Origin: Amylibacter sp.
Lineage (GTDB): Bacteria; Pseudomonadota; Alphaproteobacteria; Rhodobacterales; Rhodobacteraceae
DNA length: 64,000 nucleotides
Reading direction: 5' to 3'
Assembly: GCA_021775355.1 (NCBI GenBank)
Contig: JAJFHZ010000026.1
Coordinates: 1-64,000 of the forward strand
Shown here piece after piece: positions 1-8,715 of this stretch (positions within the stretch are counted from its first letter, which is position 1; each line of letters starts with the position of its first letter). A model generated the notes under the pieces. That model made no database searches. It was given only the letters and a program-made list of their open reading frames with translations, and was not told where the DNA came from. Both the position numbers and the translations under genes were made by a program.

Positions 1-165
1 ACTACCCAATACCCGATCATAGACTTGCAGCATATATAGTGGACCAGTTAGCATCAAAATATTCACAAAGAGGCTGAATAGCGCCACAGTCCAGTAAAGA
101 GACCTGCTTTCCTTGCGAATCTTTCTGATTTCAGAAAGACCAGTGTTCTTGTTTTTCATCGACAT
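1..165 (-). CDS. Type I secretion ABC transporter (PrtD-like), N-terminal part only
   Basis: The gene runs off the left edge, so only the first 55 residues are visible, read on the minus strand from ATG at 163-165 (a second ATG lies two codons in, at 157-159). After a basic N-terminus comes a hydrophobic first membrane segment and then LTGPLYMLQVYDRVLGS, the hallmark of the first transmembrane region in type I secretion permease/ATPase proteins of the PrtD/HlyB kind. Such proteins export RTX-type proteins through the inner membrane with a membrane-fusion protein and TolC. An AGAGG-like ribosome site lies just upstream. The ATPase domain is outside the window, so the family call rests on this motif alone. 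Confidence 0.72.
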   Translation of the reverse strand, partial: MSMKNKNTGLSEIRKIRKESRSLYWTVALFSLFVNILMLTGPLYMLQVYDRVLGS

Positions 166-499
166 AAATTCAGTGCCCTCTTTGGCCTAACGTCGGCCAT
201 TCGCTTGGATTTATTTCCATAGTCTTTTTTTATTCCAGTTAATTGAACATATTTATCACGATAGCGGCGGCTTTATGGCCATGCTAGTTATTATTTGCCT
301 AGATTTTTGAAAACGACTGTAACCTTTCAGCAACTACAACAAAATTCTGCAACATATTGATCTGGCGTAACCTATTGAGCTCATACTTTACACTGGATTA
401 GGTTTTTATAGAATGTTTCAAAGCTTCGCATTTGCTCCAAGCCTGCCGAACTTAGACAACGGACACTTTTAATACCCATTAAGCGTCAAGGAATACTAT
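166..499. other. Intergenic region, no gene seen
   Basis: These 334 bases separate the start of the type I secretion gene from the stop of the small unknown gene at 500-823. I see no open frame with a credible start, no tRNA-like fold and no strong inverted repeat. It should contain the promoter of the secretion gene, but no convincing -35/-10 pair stands out. Confidence 0.4.
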
Positions 500-823
500 C
501 TATGCAATTTCCAGAACACGGTGTTCTTTGAAGCTTCTCCAGGCATTGTCGGCAAGACAATAGATTGGAATGCGGCCATCTTTTGTCAGGCTTTCATCCA
601 GCTTAATGTCGTTAGTAGGTCTGAATACGCCATTAATGACACGCTGTGTTCCGTTGCTTTTCAAGATTGTTACAGTGACCGAACTGGTGCCCCTTGCTTT
701 CACAATTTCTTTAACTTCAGATACATCTAAGGTCTTCATTTCGCCATCTTTCCTGATCATGTCAAAGTCCAGCTTAGACAAGGTTGACATTTTTTCCAGT
801 AAATTGTTCGGTTTCTTAGTCAT
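500..823 (-). CDS. Small protein of unknown function, possibly WYL_2/SH3-barrel type
   Basis: This is a 107-residue protein if it starts at ATG 821-823, which has an AAGGG ribosome site upstream; an in-frame GTG at 836-838 would add five residues. It has no signal peptide or membrane segment. The central stretch, beta-rich with VTVTILKSNGTQRVINGVF followed by a turn and RIPIYCLADNAWRSF, resembles small SH3-barrel proteins of the WYL_2 (DUF2693) type, in which a short basic barrel binds an unknown ligand. That resemblance is by eye only. It is divergent from the RNase D-like gene, with 44 bases between starts. Confidence 0.55.
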   Translation of the reverse strand: MTKKPNNLLEKMSTLSKLDFDMIRKDGEMKTLDVSEVKEIVKARGTSSVTVTILKSNGTQRVINGVFRPTNDIKLDESLTKDGRIPIYCLADNAWRSFKEHRVLEIA

Positions 824-867
824 ACTTACCCTTTTCACCCGGCAAAAACTGTGCGTAATAAGGGTCT

Positions 868-1479
868 ATGACAAATTATCTTTATCAGGGCGACCTGCCC
901 GACGACCTAGACCTTGGCCCGATTGTAGCAATCGACAGTGAAACAATGGGGCTGATCCCGCACCGTGACAGATTGTGTGTAATTCAGCTATCTTCAGGCA
1001 ATGGCGACGCGCACCTGGTCCAGATATCCCAAGACCAGACAGAGGCACCAAACCTGTGCAAAATGCTGACAAATCCCGATCAGTTGAAGCTGTTTCATTT
1101 TGGGCGGTTTGATATAGCCGTGATGGAAAATAGATTTGATGCGCGCACCGCGCCCGTTTACTGCACCAAAATTGCGTCAAAGCTGGTGCGTACATATACA
1201 GATCGCCACGGGCTTAAAAATCTTCTGCAGGAACTTCTGCGTATCGATATTTCCAAACAACAGCAAAGCTCTGACTGGGGCGCGGATGTATTAACAAAAG
1301 AACAAATCACCTATGCAGCTTCCGATGTTTTATATTTGCACAAACTAAAAGAAGAATTGGATATACGCTTGGCACGTGAAGGGCGCACAGAGTTAGCCAA
1401 TGCGTGTTTTGAGTTTTTGCCGTATCGTGCCAAGTTGGATTTGGCTGGCTGGCCGGATATGGATATTTTCGCACATTAA
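868..1479 (+). CDS. RNase D-like 3'-5' exonuclease
   Basis: This 203-residue protein is a DEDDy-type 3'-5' exonuclease domain standing alone. Visible catalytic motifs are D23-S-E25 (Exo I), the HFGRFD block with D82 (Exo II), and Y149-AAS-D153 (Exo III), which together bind two metal ions. Full-length RNase D (about 375 residues) carries additional HRDC domains; they are absent here, as in many short alphaproteobacterial homologues. The expected role is trimming of RNA 3' ends. It starts at ATG 868 and lies 82 bases ahead of lptC in the same direction, so it may share a transcript with the lipopolysaccharide transport genes. Confidence 0.85.
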   Translation: MTNYLYQGDLPDDLDLGPIVAIDSETMGLIPHRDRLCVIQLSSGNGDAHLVQISQDQTEAPNLCKMLTNPDQLKLFHFGRFDIAVMENRFDARTAPVYCTKIASKLVRTYTDRHGLKNLLQELLRIDISKQQQSSDWGADVLTKEQITYAASDVLYLHKLKEELDIRLAREGRTELANACFEFLPYRAKLDLAGWPDMDIFAH

Positions 1480-1561
1480 GCATTCGCCAACATTGCACGA
1501 ATATCCGTGTATAGCAGTCATTACTATTGACGCAAGACAGGCTGAAGCCCATGTAACAAGC

Positions 1562-2191
1562 ATGACGCATACAACAAAAGACACCTATTCGCAGTTTGTG
1601 CGATTTGCCAAAATAGGCTTTCCGTTTATGGCTGTCGTTCTTTTTGTTGGTATATTTGTTTTCACAAAAACAAACCCTATCAGAGGCGGCCTTATTATCT
1701 CAGGGCCTGAACTGGCTGAACTTGCTGTCGGACAAAAGATCACCAACCCGCATTATTCCGGCGTTACAAAATCCGGAGATGCGTTCTCTATTTCCGCTAC
1801 GTCAGCCTTACCCAATGCACCAGCACCCGATCTGGTTGATCTGATTGCTCCAAAAACCACAATTGGATTTGCAGATGGGCTGGAGGTGAATACGTCTTCG
1901 GATTTTGGCCAACTTGATTTAACCTCACAACAGGCAACACTAACCGGATCTGTTTTTTTGGAAACCTCTGATAATTACCAAGCGCGCACAAACAAAGTTG
2001 TGATGAATTTTTATACCGGGAACGCTTACTCCCCTAATCTTGTTGAAGCAACCGGACCAATAGGCAATATCACTGCTGGCAAGATGAACCTAACACAAAA
2101 CCTTCATCAAAAAATACCGCAAAACGGGATAATTCTTAGCTTTGGCAATGGCGTAAAGTTAGTATACTATCCTACAAAGATAAATCAGTAA
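1562..2191 (+). CDS. lptC: LPS export system protein LptC
   Basis: LptC is the bitopic inner-membrane protein that takes lipopolysaccharide from the LptBFG extractor and passes it to LptA. The 209-residue reading from ATG 1562 has one membrane segment at about residues 18-37 and then a beta-rich periplasmic domain. The open frame extends further upstream, but that part overlaps the RNase D-like gene and lacks LptC character, so the ATG just before the membrane segment is preferred. Sequence identity in this family is low; the call relies on topology, size and position directly before lptA and lptB. Confidence 0.82.
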   Translation: MTHTTKDTYSQFVRFAKIGFPFMAVVLFVGIFVFTKTNPIRGGLIISGPELAELAVGQKITNPHYSGVTKSGDAFSISATSALPNAPAPDLVDLIAPKTTIGFADGLEVNTSSDFGQLDLTSQQATLTGSVFLETSDNYQARTNKVVMNFYTGNAYSPNLVEATGPIGNITAGKMNLTQNLHQKIPQNGIILSFGNGVKLVYYPTKINQ

Positions 2192-2202
2192 GGCGATAAA
2201 AA

Positions 2203-2673
2203 GTGTATAAGTTCCTATTTTCTATTTTAACACTTTGCGCTTTTACATTGCCAGCATTGTCCCAAAGTACAACCAGCCCCTCCGGCCCCAATGCTGCCCT
2301 TCCTGTAGAAGCAACAGCGGACGATCTTCAAGTTAACACAGAGGAAAATTCTGCGGTATTTTCCGGGAATGCAAAAGTTGTTCAAGGCGTGTTGGATTTA
2401 CAAGCAGATCAGATCACTGTTCTATTTGAAGAGGGCGTGCAAAACATTAAGCTGGTAAAAGCTGTTGGAAAAGTCAGGTTCACGAATGGAACAGAAACCG
2501 CAGAGGCGCAGAATGCACAGTTTGATGTTATTTCTCAGATTATAACATTTACCGGCAATGTCATTTTGCGCCAAACGCAAACCGTATTGACCGGAAATAA
2601 ACTTACATACAACATCACAACAAGCCGTAGTAAAATGTCTGGCGATGTGAAAACCATTTTTGTTCCGAAATAA
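2203..2673 (+). CDS. lptA: LPS transport periplasmic protein LptA
   Basis: LptA forms the periplasmic bridge that carries lipopolysaccharide from LptC to the outer-membrane LptD. The 156-residue protein begins at GTG 2203, 11 bases after lptC, with a clear Sec signal peptide (cleavage near LPALSQ). The mature part has the OstA-like repeat pattern, for example ADDLQVNTEENSAVFSGNAKV and later ADQITVLFEEG, typical of the beta-jellyroll fold. It is followed after three bases by lptB, so lptC-lptA-lptB read as one operon. Confidence 0.88.
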   Translation: MYKFLFSILTLCAFTLPALSQSTTSPSGPNAALPVEATADDLQVNTEENSAVFSGNAKVVQGVLDLQADQITVLFEEGVQNIKLVKAVGKVRFTNGTETAEAQNAQFDVISQIITFTGNVILRQTQTVLTGNKLTYNITTSRSKMSGDVKTIFVPK

Positions 2674-2676
2674 CCG

Positions 2677-3435
2677 ATGAATACCATAGAAACACCGAAT
2701 AAACGTGATGATACGTCCGGGCTTGTTGTCCGGAGCATCAAAAAATCTTTCAAACAGCGTCGCGTTTTAGAAAACGTAAGTCTTAAGCTTGGTCGGGGTG
2801 AGGTTGTTGCTTTGCTGGGCCCAAACGGCGCAGGGAAAACCACCTGTTTTTATTCTATCGTAGGGTTAATTCGCCCAGATGCGGGGACCGTTTTAGTGAA
2901 CGGGCGCGATATTACCCAATTGCCAATGTACAGGCGCGCACAAATGGGTATCGGGTATCTTCCGCAAGAAGCCAGTATTTTTCGCGGTATGAACGTCGAA
3001 GACAACATATTATCTATTCTGGAAATTTGGGAACCGAACAAAGCCGAACAGAAAATCAAGCTGGAAGCGTTATTGGAAGAATTTTCCATTACATATATCC
3101 GAAAATCCCCTGCACTTGCCTTATCAGGAGGTGAGCGAAGGCGTGTTGAAATTGCGCGTTGTCTGGCCAGCAATCCCAAATTCGTTCTGCTGGATGAGCC
3201 TTTTGCAGGTGTTGATCCTATCGCTGTTGGCGACATTCGCGATCTGGTAGCAAAGCTGAAAAGCCGCGATATTGGCGTTCTCATAACCGACCACAATGTG
3301 CGCGAAACATTGGAAATTGTGGATCGCGCCTATATCCTGCATGGCGGCAAAGTTTTAATGAGCGGAACACCCAAAGAAGTTATTTCAGACCCAAATGTCC
3401 GCAATGTCTATCTGGGAAGCACTTTCAGAATATAA
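2677..3435 (+). CDS. lptB: LPS export ABC transporter ATP-binding protein LptB
   Basis: LptB is the cytoplasmic ATPase that powers extraction of lipopolysaccharide by LptFG. The 252 residues hold a complete nucleotide-binding domain: Walker A GPNGAGKTT (48-56), signature LSGGERRR from residue 149, Walker B FVLLDEP (169-175) followed by FAGVDP, and the H-loop in ITDHNVRE. The FAGVDPIAV stretch is characteristic of LptB rather than other importers. The partner permeases LptF and LptG are not in this window. The gene order continues to hpf and ptsN, but rpoN, often found between lptB and hpf in proteobacteria, is not present. Confidence 0.95.
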   Translation: MNTIETPNKRDDTSGLVVRSIKKSFKQRRVLENVSLKLGRGEVVALLGPNGAGKTTCFYSIVGLIRPDAGTVLVNGRDITQLPMYRRAQMGIGYLPQEASIFRGMNVEDNILSILEIWEPNKAEQKIKLEALLEEFSITYIRKSPALALSGGERRRVEIARCLASNPKFVLLDEPFAGVDPIAVGDIRDLVAKLKSRDIGVLITDHNVRETLEIVDRAYILHGGKVLMSGTPKEVISDPNVRNVYLGSTFRI

Positions 3436-3602
3436 ATACGCTGTGATACTATTTTTATGGTTGGATTGTATTGCGCGACTCGCAAAGCCATCATAGGCTG
3501 TAAGTATGAATCCTTCCAAATCCAAATTTTAGTCTGCCGGGTAAAGCCTGACAGATATTGGCGTGCGGGAATGTTCAAGCAGTGTAAAATAAAGGAGAGT
3601 TT

Positions 3603-4178
3603 ATGCGCTATCAAATCAGTGGAAAACAAATCGATATCGGCGAATCATTAACAAGCTATGTAAAAGATGGAATCGGCGAAGTTGCCGCTAAATTTGCACA
3701 AAGACCAACCGAAGCACATGTAACTTTTTCAAAAGATGCCCATGAATTCAAGTGCGAATCAACTATACATTTATCCACTGGACTAACTGTTGCCGCCGAA
3801 GGCCGAAGTACTGAAATATATGATTCTTTTGAAAAATGCGCCGCAAAAATCGAAAAACAGCTTAGACGATACAAGCGCCGCTTAAAAGATCATCATAAAG
3901 TTCGCGCAACACCAGTTGAAGTTATGGAAGCATCGGCGTATATCCTCGCCAGCGAGAGCGCAGAAAATACAAGTGAGCCAGAATCACTACAGCCTGTTAT
4001 CATCGCTGAAATGGAAACAAAAATTCAATCGCTTTCGGTTGGCGAAGCTGTAATGCAGATGGAACTGACCGATGCGCCCGTTTTGATTTTCCGAAACGAA
4101 GGTCACAAACGCTTAAATGTAGTGTATAAAAGGAAAGACGGAAACATAGGCTGGGTCGATCCATCCAATTTGGAATAG
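3603..4178 (+). CDS. hpf: Ribosome hibernation promoting factor, long form
   Basis: HPF binds the 30S decoding region in slow-growing cells and causes ribosomes to dimerise. At 191 residues this is the long form: an N-terminal S30AE domain (about 1-100, starting MRYQISGKQIDIG) and a C-terminal dimerisation domain (about 130-191, with MQMELTDAPVLIFRN and NVVYKRKDGNIGWV). The start at ATG 3603 follows an AAAGGAGAG ribosome site. The 167 bases after lptB suggest it may have its own promoter. It is followed by ptsN after 30 bases. Confidence 0.93.
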   Translation: MRYQISGKQIDIGESLTSYVKDGIGEVAAKFAQRPTEAHVTFSKDAHEFKCESTIHLSTGLTVAAEGRSTEIYDSFEKCAAKIEKQLRRYKRRLKDHHKVRATPVEVMEASAYILASESAENTSEPESLQPVIIAEMETKIQSLSVGEAVMQMELTDAPVLIFRNEGHKRLNVVYKRKDGNIGWVDPSNLE

Positions 4179-4208
4179 GTCAACAGCATAGGTTTTTGGC
4201 GGCAACAT

Positions 4209-4673
4209 ATGGTACTTACGGAAATTTTAGCGGCGGATGCGGTGCATTACGCACAGAGCGAAACCAGCAAAAAGCGCCTGCTTCAGAAAATCTCTGAGCA
4301 GGCAGCAAACGCTTATGGATTGGACAGCGCAGTTGTCTTTTCCGCATTGAATGCGCGGGAGCTGTTGGGAACAACGGGTGTTGGTCGTGGAGTTGCTATC
4401 CCGCATGCCCGATTTGAAGATCTGGATCGCGTTATTGGCCTGTTCACACGTTTGGAAAAACCGCTTGATTATGGCTCTATGGATCAACAGCCCGTTGATT
4501 TGATTTTCACATTGTTGGCGCCACAAAAAGAAGGTGCAGAGCATTTAAAAGCCCTTGCTTTAGTATCCAGAACACTACGTGATGAAGACGTTTGTGCCAA
4601 GTTGCGGTCCAATCAGAATGAGCAAATTATTTTTTCTATTCTGATCGAAAGCTACGCATCACAAGCGGCTTAA
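4209..4673 (+). CDS. ptsN: Nitrogen phosphotransferase EIIA component PtsN
   Basis: PtsN (EIIA-Ntr) is the terminal phospho-acceptor of the nitrogen-related phosphotransferase system and regulates other proteins by binding rather than sugar uptake. The 154-residue protein shows the EIIA fold type 2 active-site block GRGVAIPHAR with the phosphorylated histidine at H66. It sits directly after hpf as in most proteobacteria, although rpoN is missing from the cluster here. The genes for EI-Ntr and NPr are not in the window. Confidence 0.93.
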   Translation: MVLTEILAADAVHYAQSETSKKRLLQKISEQAANAYGLDSAVVFSALNARELLGTTGVGRGVAIPHARFEDLDRVIGLFTRLEKPLDYGSMDQQPVDLIFTLLAPQKEGAEHLKALALVSRTLRDEDVCAKLRSNQNEQIIFSILIESYASQAA

Positions 4674-4806
4674 GCTTTTTTCATCACTGGCTTCAAGAGT
4701 GCGTATTTATCCAGCGCATTAGCACAAACACTTCATAATCGCTGGCAGACAGATTAGCGCCGCCCTCATATTGGCAAGAAAGCCAAAGTATTAAATCTAT
4801 TCTTTG

Positions 4807-6510
4807 TTATGATTTAACAACATATGGTTTACCCACTGCCCTTTCAGTACCTTTAGGTGTTTTTCTTTTCTTCTTACTTGGCTTATAGGCCAATGATACA
4901 TTATTTTTCTCTAGCTTTCGCACCAATGTATCAAGCTTTGCGGTATCGGATAGCCGCGGCAGTGCTGTTGGTTTGGCTCTAGCTTCAGGTTCCAGAATTT
5001 GTATGCTCGCCTGCAGAACCAGGCCCGGGGCATTCAGCGCTTCTTTTAATGAAAATATGGTATAGTTAGCATATTTATCGTTTTCCAGCGCATTTAAAAA
5101 TTTATTTTCTCTGGCTTGTAAAACCTGCGCACGCATCAGTTTACCTTTAAACTTAGATGGGTTATTTGCGATCGAAAGTAGCCACGCCTCTTTAACAATA
5201 ACGAAATGAGCGCGCCCATCTTTGACAATACTTGGCATAATTTTCTGCGCATCTGTCATATCAAACAAGAATGCAGTGCGCTTATCGGATTTTTGATTCC
5301 ATAGAAAATTTGACAAGAAACCTTTTGGGTGTGTATTTCGCAATTTAATATTTGCTGACAAGTTACCCGCAACCAATACGGCTTTCTTGCGAAATCTAAG
5401 ATGTCGACGGTTAAATAAATTTCCAAAAACATTTAGCCCTTTTTTTGTATGGGCCCATTCCGGGAAGCCCTGAAATAGAAAACCGAGCCCAATAAAAACA
5501 CCAAAATCAACATTCGATACACCTGATCTTTTAACTGAATTATGGGGGAAACGGCCCTGTAAAAATCGCCCTTCCCCGCCTGTTTTTCTGATTTCATTAG
5601 CATCGGTGAATATTTTATTAAAGCCTTTCTCGTTCGACTTCGACAAAGGAAAATTCTTGCGGTTTACCGTTAATAAATCACGGTAAAGCTTATGCGCACC
5701 CGGCCAAGCTTTACGTATAAAAAATGCTTCGGTTTTTGGGAACTCCGTTAAATGGTCGTCATAAAATAAGAATGGTTTTCCCTGCGAGTCAAATGTCGCA
5801 AAGGTTAAAGATTGTGACTTGATATGATTGGAATGTTCTCGCGCCAATGACTGAAAATAGGATTCATCAGAAATCCACGTTTTCGAGAAAAAACGATCAT
5901 TTTGCTGCCTTCGTGGATCTGCAACTATTTTTAGAAGCGTCTCTTTTGTTAAACACCACCACTGAGAACCCATATGCGGGGCAATGTGCTTGGGAACGGT
6001 GCGTTTGATTTTCAACAGCCGTTGTACGTCAACCAAACGATCAAATGCAAATCTGTGCTTACGCCACGACAATGGAAAATACAGCGTGAACCGTTCCTGA
6101 TCTAAGCCACCCTTCACCCACTTTTCATCCCCAACCGGAAAAGATTCTATAAAATCTGTCCCCTTGTGCCGCTCTAGAAAAGCCATAAGCTGTTTAATGG
6201 GGCGTGCTGGTAAACATGATCCGCTCGCCAAAAAAACATTGGTCACATCCGGATGATTTTTTAACAAAACTTCTGCCGCATTTAATGTTGCCTGAACAAT
6301 AGAAAATTGACCCCACCCACATTTTTCCCGTTTTGTAAAAACCACATTCTCAATATGGTTCAATGACGATTCAAGTTCTTTGACTTCTTCAGGCAGCGCA
6401 TTTTGATCAATGTGCAAGCAAACCGGGCAGTTGTTTCTAGCAAGAAACCTGACGAGCTGTCCTGTTCTGTGCAAATCCTGATGCGCTAATATTATAAACC
6501 CTAGTTTCAT
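4807..6510 (-). CDS. GT14-type (beta-1,6-GlcNAc transferase-like) glycosyltransferase
   Basis: The N-terminal half (about 1-270) resembles the Branch/core-2 family GT14: MKLGFIILAHQ, then a LHIDQNA block, a GSCLPARPIK motif and a WWCLTKETL segment, the pattern seen in beta-1,6-N-acetylglucosaminyltransferases. The remaining 290 residues form a second domain ending in a very basic tail (KPSKKKRKTPKGTE); I do not recognise it with certainty. The total of about 567 residues exceeds a single-domain GT14 enzyme. The start is ATG 6510, which overlaps nothing and lies right after the stop of the next gene upstream, so the two are co-transcribed. The substrate is unknown, probably surface polysaccharide. 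Confidence 0.75.
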   Translation of the reverse strand: MKLGFIILAHQDLHRTGQLVRFLARNNCPVCLHIDQNALPEEVKELESSLNHIENVVFTKREKCGWGQFSIVQATLNAAEVLLKNHPDVTNVFLASGSCLPARPIKQLMAFLERHKGTDFIESFPVGDEKWVKGGLDQERFTLYFPLSWRKHRFAFDRLVDVQRLLKIKRTVPKHIAPHMGSQWWCLTKETLLKIVADPRRQQNDRFFSKTWISDESYFQSLAREHSNHIKSQSLTFATFDSQGKPFLFYDDHLTEFPKTEAFFIRKAWPGAHKLYRDLLTVNRKNFPLSKSNEKGFNKIFTDANEIRKTGGEGRFLQGRFPHNSVKRSGVSNVDFGVFIGLGFLFQGFPEWAHTKKGLNVFGNLFNRRHLRFRKKAVLVAGNLSANIKLRNTHPKGFLSNFLWNQKSDKRTAFLFDMTDAQKIMPSIVKDGRAHFVIVKEAWLLSIANNPSKFKGKLMRAQVLQARENKFLNALENDKYANYTIFSLKEALNAPGLVLQASIQILEPEARAKPTALPRLSDTAKLDTLVRKLEKNNVSLAYKPSKKKRKTPKGTERAVGKPYVVKS

Positions 6511-6512
6511 GT

Positions 6513-7514
6513 TTAGGCCCAACTTCCGCGTGACATCAAGCCAAGCCTCTCAAGTTGTTTCCAGTCTTTGTAGCGTGTTGAAAAACGCGTCCACATTTCT
6601 TCTGATGTCTCCGCATACTCTTTGTATTCTCGACTGGCCGCATAGTGCTCTTTACGATTTAGTTCTTCTTTTGCTTTATTGGAAAACGTATTTAGAAATT
6701 TTGTGTGCATCAGGCATCCACAAGCTTTTTGGCCACCCCATTCATCATAAACAAGATTCAAACCACGCGGCAAAATATTATGCGTTGAGCTTACAAACAC
6801 ATTTCCCCTAGCCCATTTAACAAGAGGGATTTTATTCAAGGCAGGTGCCATCTCTGGTTTTTCTTTAAAGAATACACGCTGCCGCACCCCTCCTTGAATC
6901 CAAAGGTTTTGGTATTTTTCATTCCGTTCTACAAAATAATTACCAGCATCAAAAAAGGGCGTCGTGCGCATTGGGTTTTTTCCCTCATCGCAAAGCGTTT
7001 CTTCAACTTTCCCGCGCGGATACATATCAATTAAAATTGTTCCAAATGATTTAACAGAAGAAGAGTCCAGCCAATCTGTCAGTGCACGTAATGGTCGCGC
7101 ATCACAATGCGGATAAACAAAAAATTCATCCACATCGACCACAAGAATCCAATGTCCATTGGCATATTTTGATTGTAATCCATTTAACCAGTCCATGCCA
7201 AAATTTGCGCGCTTATAGCTTTTATTCGTCGTCCAAAGCGATACGTCCGGCTCGGCGGTCAGCAGTTCGCGACCGCCGTCCTCTGAGCCATTATCAACAA
7301 AATAAAAATGCTGAACCCCTATGCGTCGGTAATATTCCAAGAAAAATTTTAACCGGGGCTTTTCGTTCCGGAATGTTGTGAAAAGGAATATATCGTCTGG
7401 TTTTGTCGTGGCACTGCGATCAACAACACATTCAAGCTCTCGCCTCTTTCTTAAAGATCGAATACGCCTGCGTTTACGTTCTAAGCGCGATTTATATTTG
7501 GACCACACACCCAT
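6513..7514 (-). CDS. Glycosyltransferase, family 2-like (paralogue A)
   Basis: This 333-residue protein has a strongly basic N-terminus and a GT-A-like core: FRNEKPRLKFFLEYYRRIG, FVDNGSEDGG, and an acidic DVDE motif at 127-130, the presumed metal and nucleotide-sugar site. It matches the Glyco_tranf_2_4 type of enzyme common in roseobacters. The gene at 7660-8691 is a clear paralogue with matching blocks throughout. It has no signal peptide or membrane segment, so it acts in the cytoplasm. It ends two bases before the ATG of the GT14-like gene. Donor and acceptor cannot be told from sequence. Confidence 0.78.
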   Translation of the reverse strand: MGVWSKYKSRLERKRRRIRSLRKRRELECVVDRSATTKPDDIFLFTTFRNEKPRLKFFLEYYRRIGVQHFYFVDNGSEDGGRELLTAEPDVSLWTTNKSYKRANFGMDWLNGLQSKYANGHWILVVDVDEFFVYPHCDARPLRALTDWLDSSSVKSFGTILIDMYPRGKVEETLCDEGKNPMRTTPFFDAGNYFVERNEKYQNLWIQGGVRQRVFFKEKPEMAPALNKIPLVKWARGNVFVSSTHNILPRGLNLVYDEWGGQKACGCLMHTKFLNTFSNKAKEELNRKEHYAASREYKEYAETSEEMWTRFSTRYKDWKQLERLGLMSRGSWA

Positions 7515-7540
7515 TAAATACTCATCAATTTATATACTTC

Positions 7541-7600
7541 TTCATTTCTCCAAAATATGGCAAAAATATGTTCATTTCTCTAAAACATGGCAAAAATATG
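7541..7600. repeat. Tandem direct repeat, two 30-base units
   Basis: Bases 7541-7570 and 7571-7600 are two adjacent 30-base copies differing at two positions (C/T at 7551 versus 7581, and T/C at 7556 versus 7586). They lie in the 145-base gap between the two paralogous glycosyltransferase genes, just upstream of the start of the 6513-7514 gene. The repeat could be part of a promoter/leader or a replication-slippage product. Confidence 0.85.
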
Positions 7601-7659
7601 TTTTAGCAGATATTTTTGACTTCTGCGATATTTTCTTACCTTCCTGTTGAAGGTTGCGC

Positions 7660-8691
7660 CTATTTCGGTCTCGGATACCACTGGCCTCCAGCCATCAAAC
7701 CTAGATCTTCAAGCTGTTTCCAATCAATAAAGCGTATAGCATCTTTGTGCCATAAATCAGGGTCAGCAATAATTTGATCATAGTACGTATTATAACGGTC
7801 CGTATGCGTAAAATGCTCGCGTCGTTGTTTTTCTTCGCATGATTTTTCTAACACTGGCGCAAGAAACTTACTATGAAGCAGGGCCCCTGTGGGCAGATTA
7901 CGACGCACATCAAACCCAGAGTTTAAACGGTTTGGCAGTGCAATGTGTGTCGAGCTGGCATAAACATATGATCGATGCCACTTTATGAGTGGCGTCTTGT
8001 GCAGGTGGGGCGCAAAATCAGGTTTGTCCTTGAAAAACATACGTTTCCGCACACCACCGCGGATCGATATATTTTGGAACTTCCGCTGCCTTTCCCAAGT
8101 GTAATTATGGCCGTCAAACCACTCAAGGCATTCGTGTGGGTCCGTTCCTGAAACATAATCCATCTTACTAAGTGGCCCTTTGGGATACATATCCAGCATC
8201 AATGCCGCCATCGTTGAAGCGCCATGATCATCCAGCCATTTGGTTAGTTCGCTCACATCGCGCCGTTCCCAGTCTGGATAAATAAACAGCTCATCGGCAT
8301 CTACGGTCAAACACCAATGTCCATGCGCATACTTTCTTTGCAGCCACGTAAGCCAATCAACACCAAAACGGGATTGTTTGTAGCTGTCAGGTGTGAGCCA
8401 TAGGGAAACGTCCGGTTGTTCGCGCAAATATTCAAGGGAGCCGTCATCACTGGCGTTATCAACGAATAAAAAGTGATCAATACCCAATTTACGATGGTGT
8501 TGCAGAAAATAGGGCAGGCGAATAATTTCATTTCGTACCACTGATGCTACAAGGATGGAGCCGGGTTTTATTTGCTGGGTTCTGTCAATGACGAGCGCAA
8601 GCTGATGACGCTTTTGAAAGGCACGGAACAACAATTTACGGCGCTTCCAACGCAATTTATATGCCAGCCAAATTTCCTTGCTGATCCCCAT
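7660..8691 (-). CDS. Glycosyltransferase, family 2-like (paralogue B)
   Basis: This 343-residue protein has the same layout as its downstream neighbour: basic N-terminus, VVRNEIIRLPYFLQHHRKLG, FVDNASDDGS, and the acidic DADE motif at 131-134. Shared blocks include PDVSLW, DWLxxLQxKYAxGHW, VDxDExFxYP, and a C-terminal STHxxLPxxLN region. It is a tandem duplicate of 6513-7514, much diverged. The 145 bases with a direct repeat between the two could allow separate expression. It lies 24 bases after galU, whose product UDP-glucose is a possible donor precursor; that link is inference. Confidence 0.78.
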   Translation of the reverse strand: MGISKEIWLAYKLRWKRRKLLFRAFQKRHQLALVIDRTQQIKPGSILVASVVRNEIIRLPYFLQHHRKLGIDHFLFVDNASDDGSLEYLREQPDVSLWLTPDSYKQSRFGVDWLTWLQRKYAHGHWCLTVDADELFIYPDWERRDVSELTKWLDDHGASTMAALMLDMYPKGPLSKMDYVSGTDPHECLEWFDGHNYTWERQRKFQNISIRGGVRKRMFFKDKPDFAPHLHKTPLIKWHRSYVYASSTHIALPNRLNSGFDVRRNLPTGALLHSKFLAPVLEKSCEEKQRREHFTHTDRYNTYYDQIIADPDLWHKDAIRFIDWKQLEDLGLMAGGQWYPRPK

Positions 8692-8715
8692 CGCTAACTC
8701 AATTTATTATTTGCC

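Noticed and set aside
570..941. Open frames on the plus strand across 521-941
   Set aside because: They are antisense to the 500-823 gene and run into the RNase D-like gene; the protein sequences have no family character or good ribosome sites.
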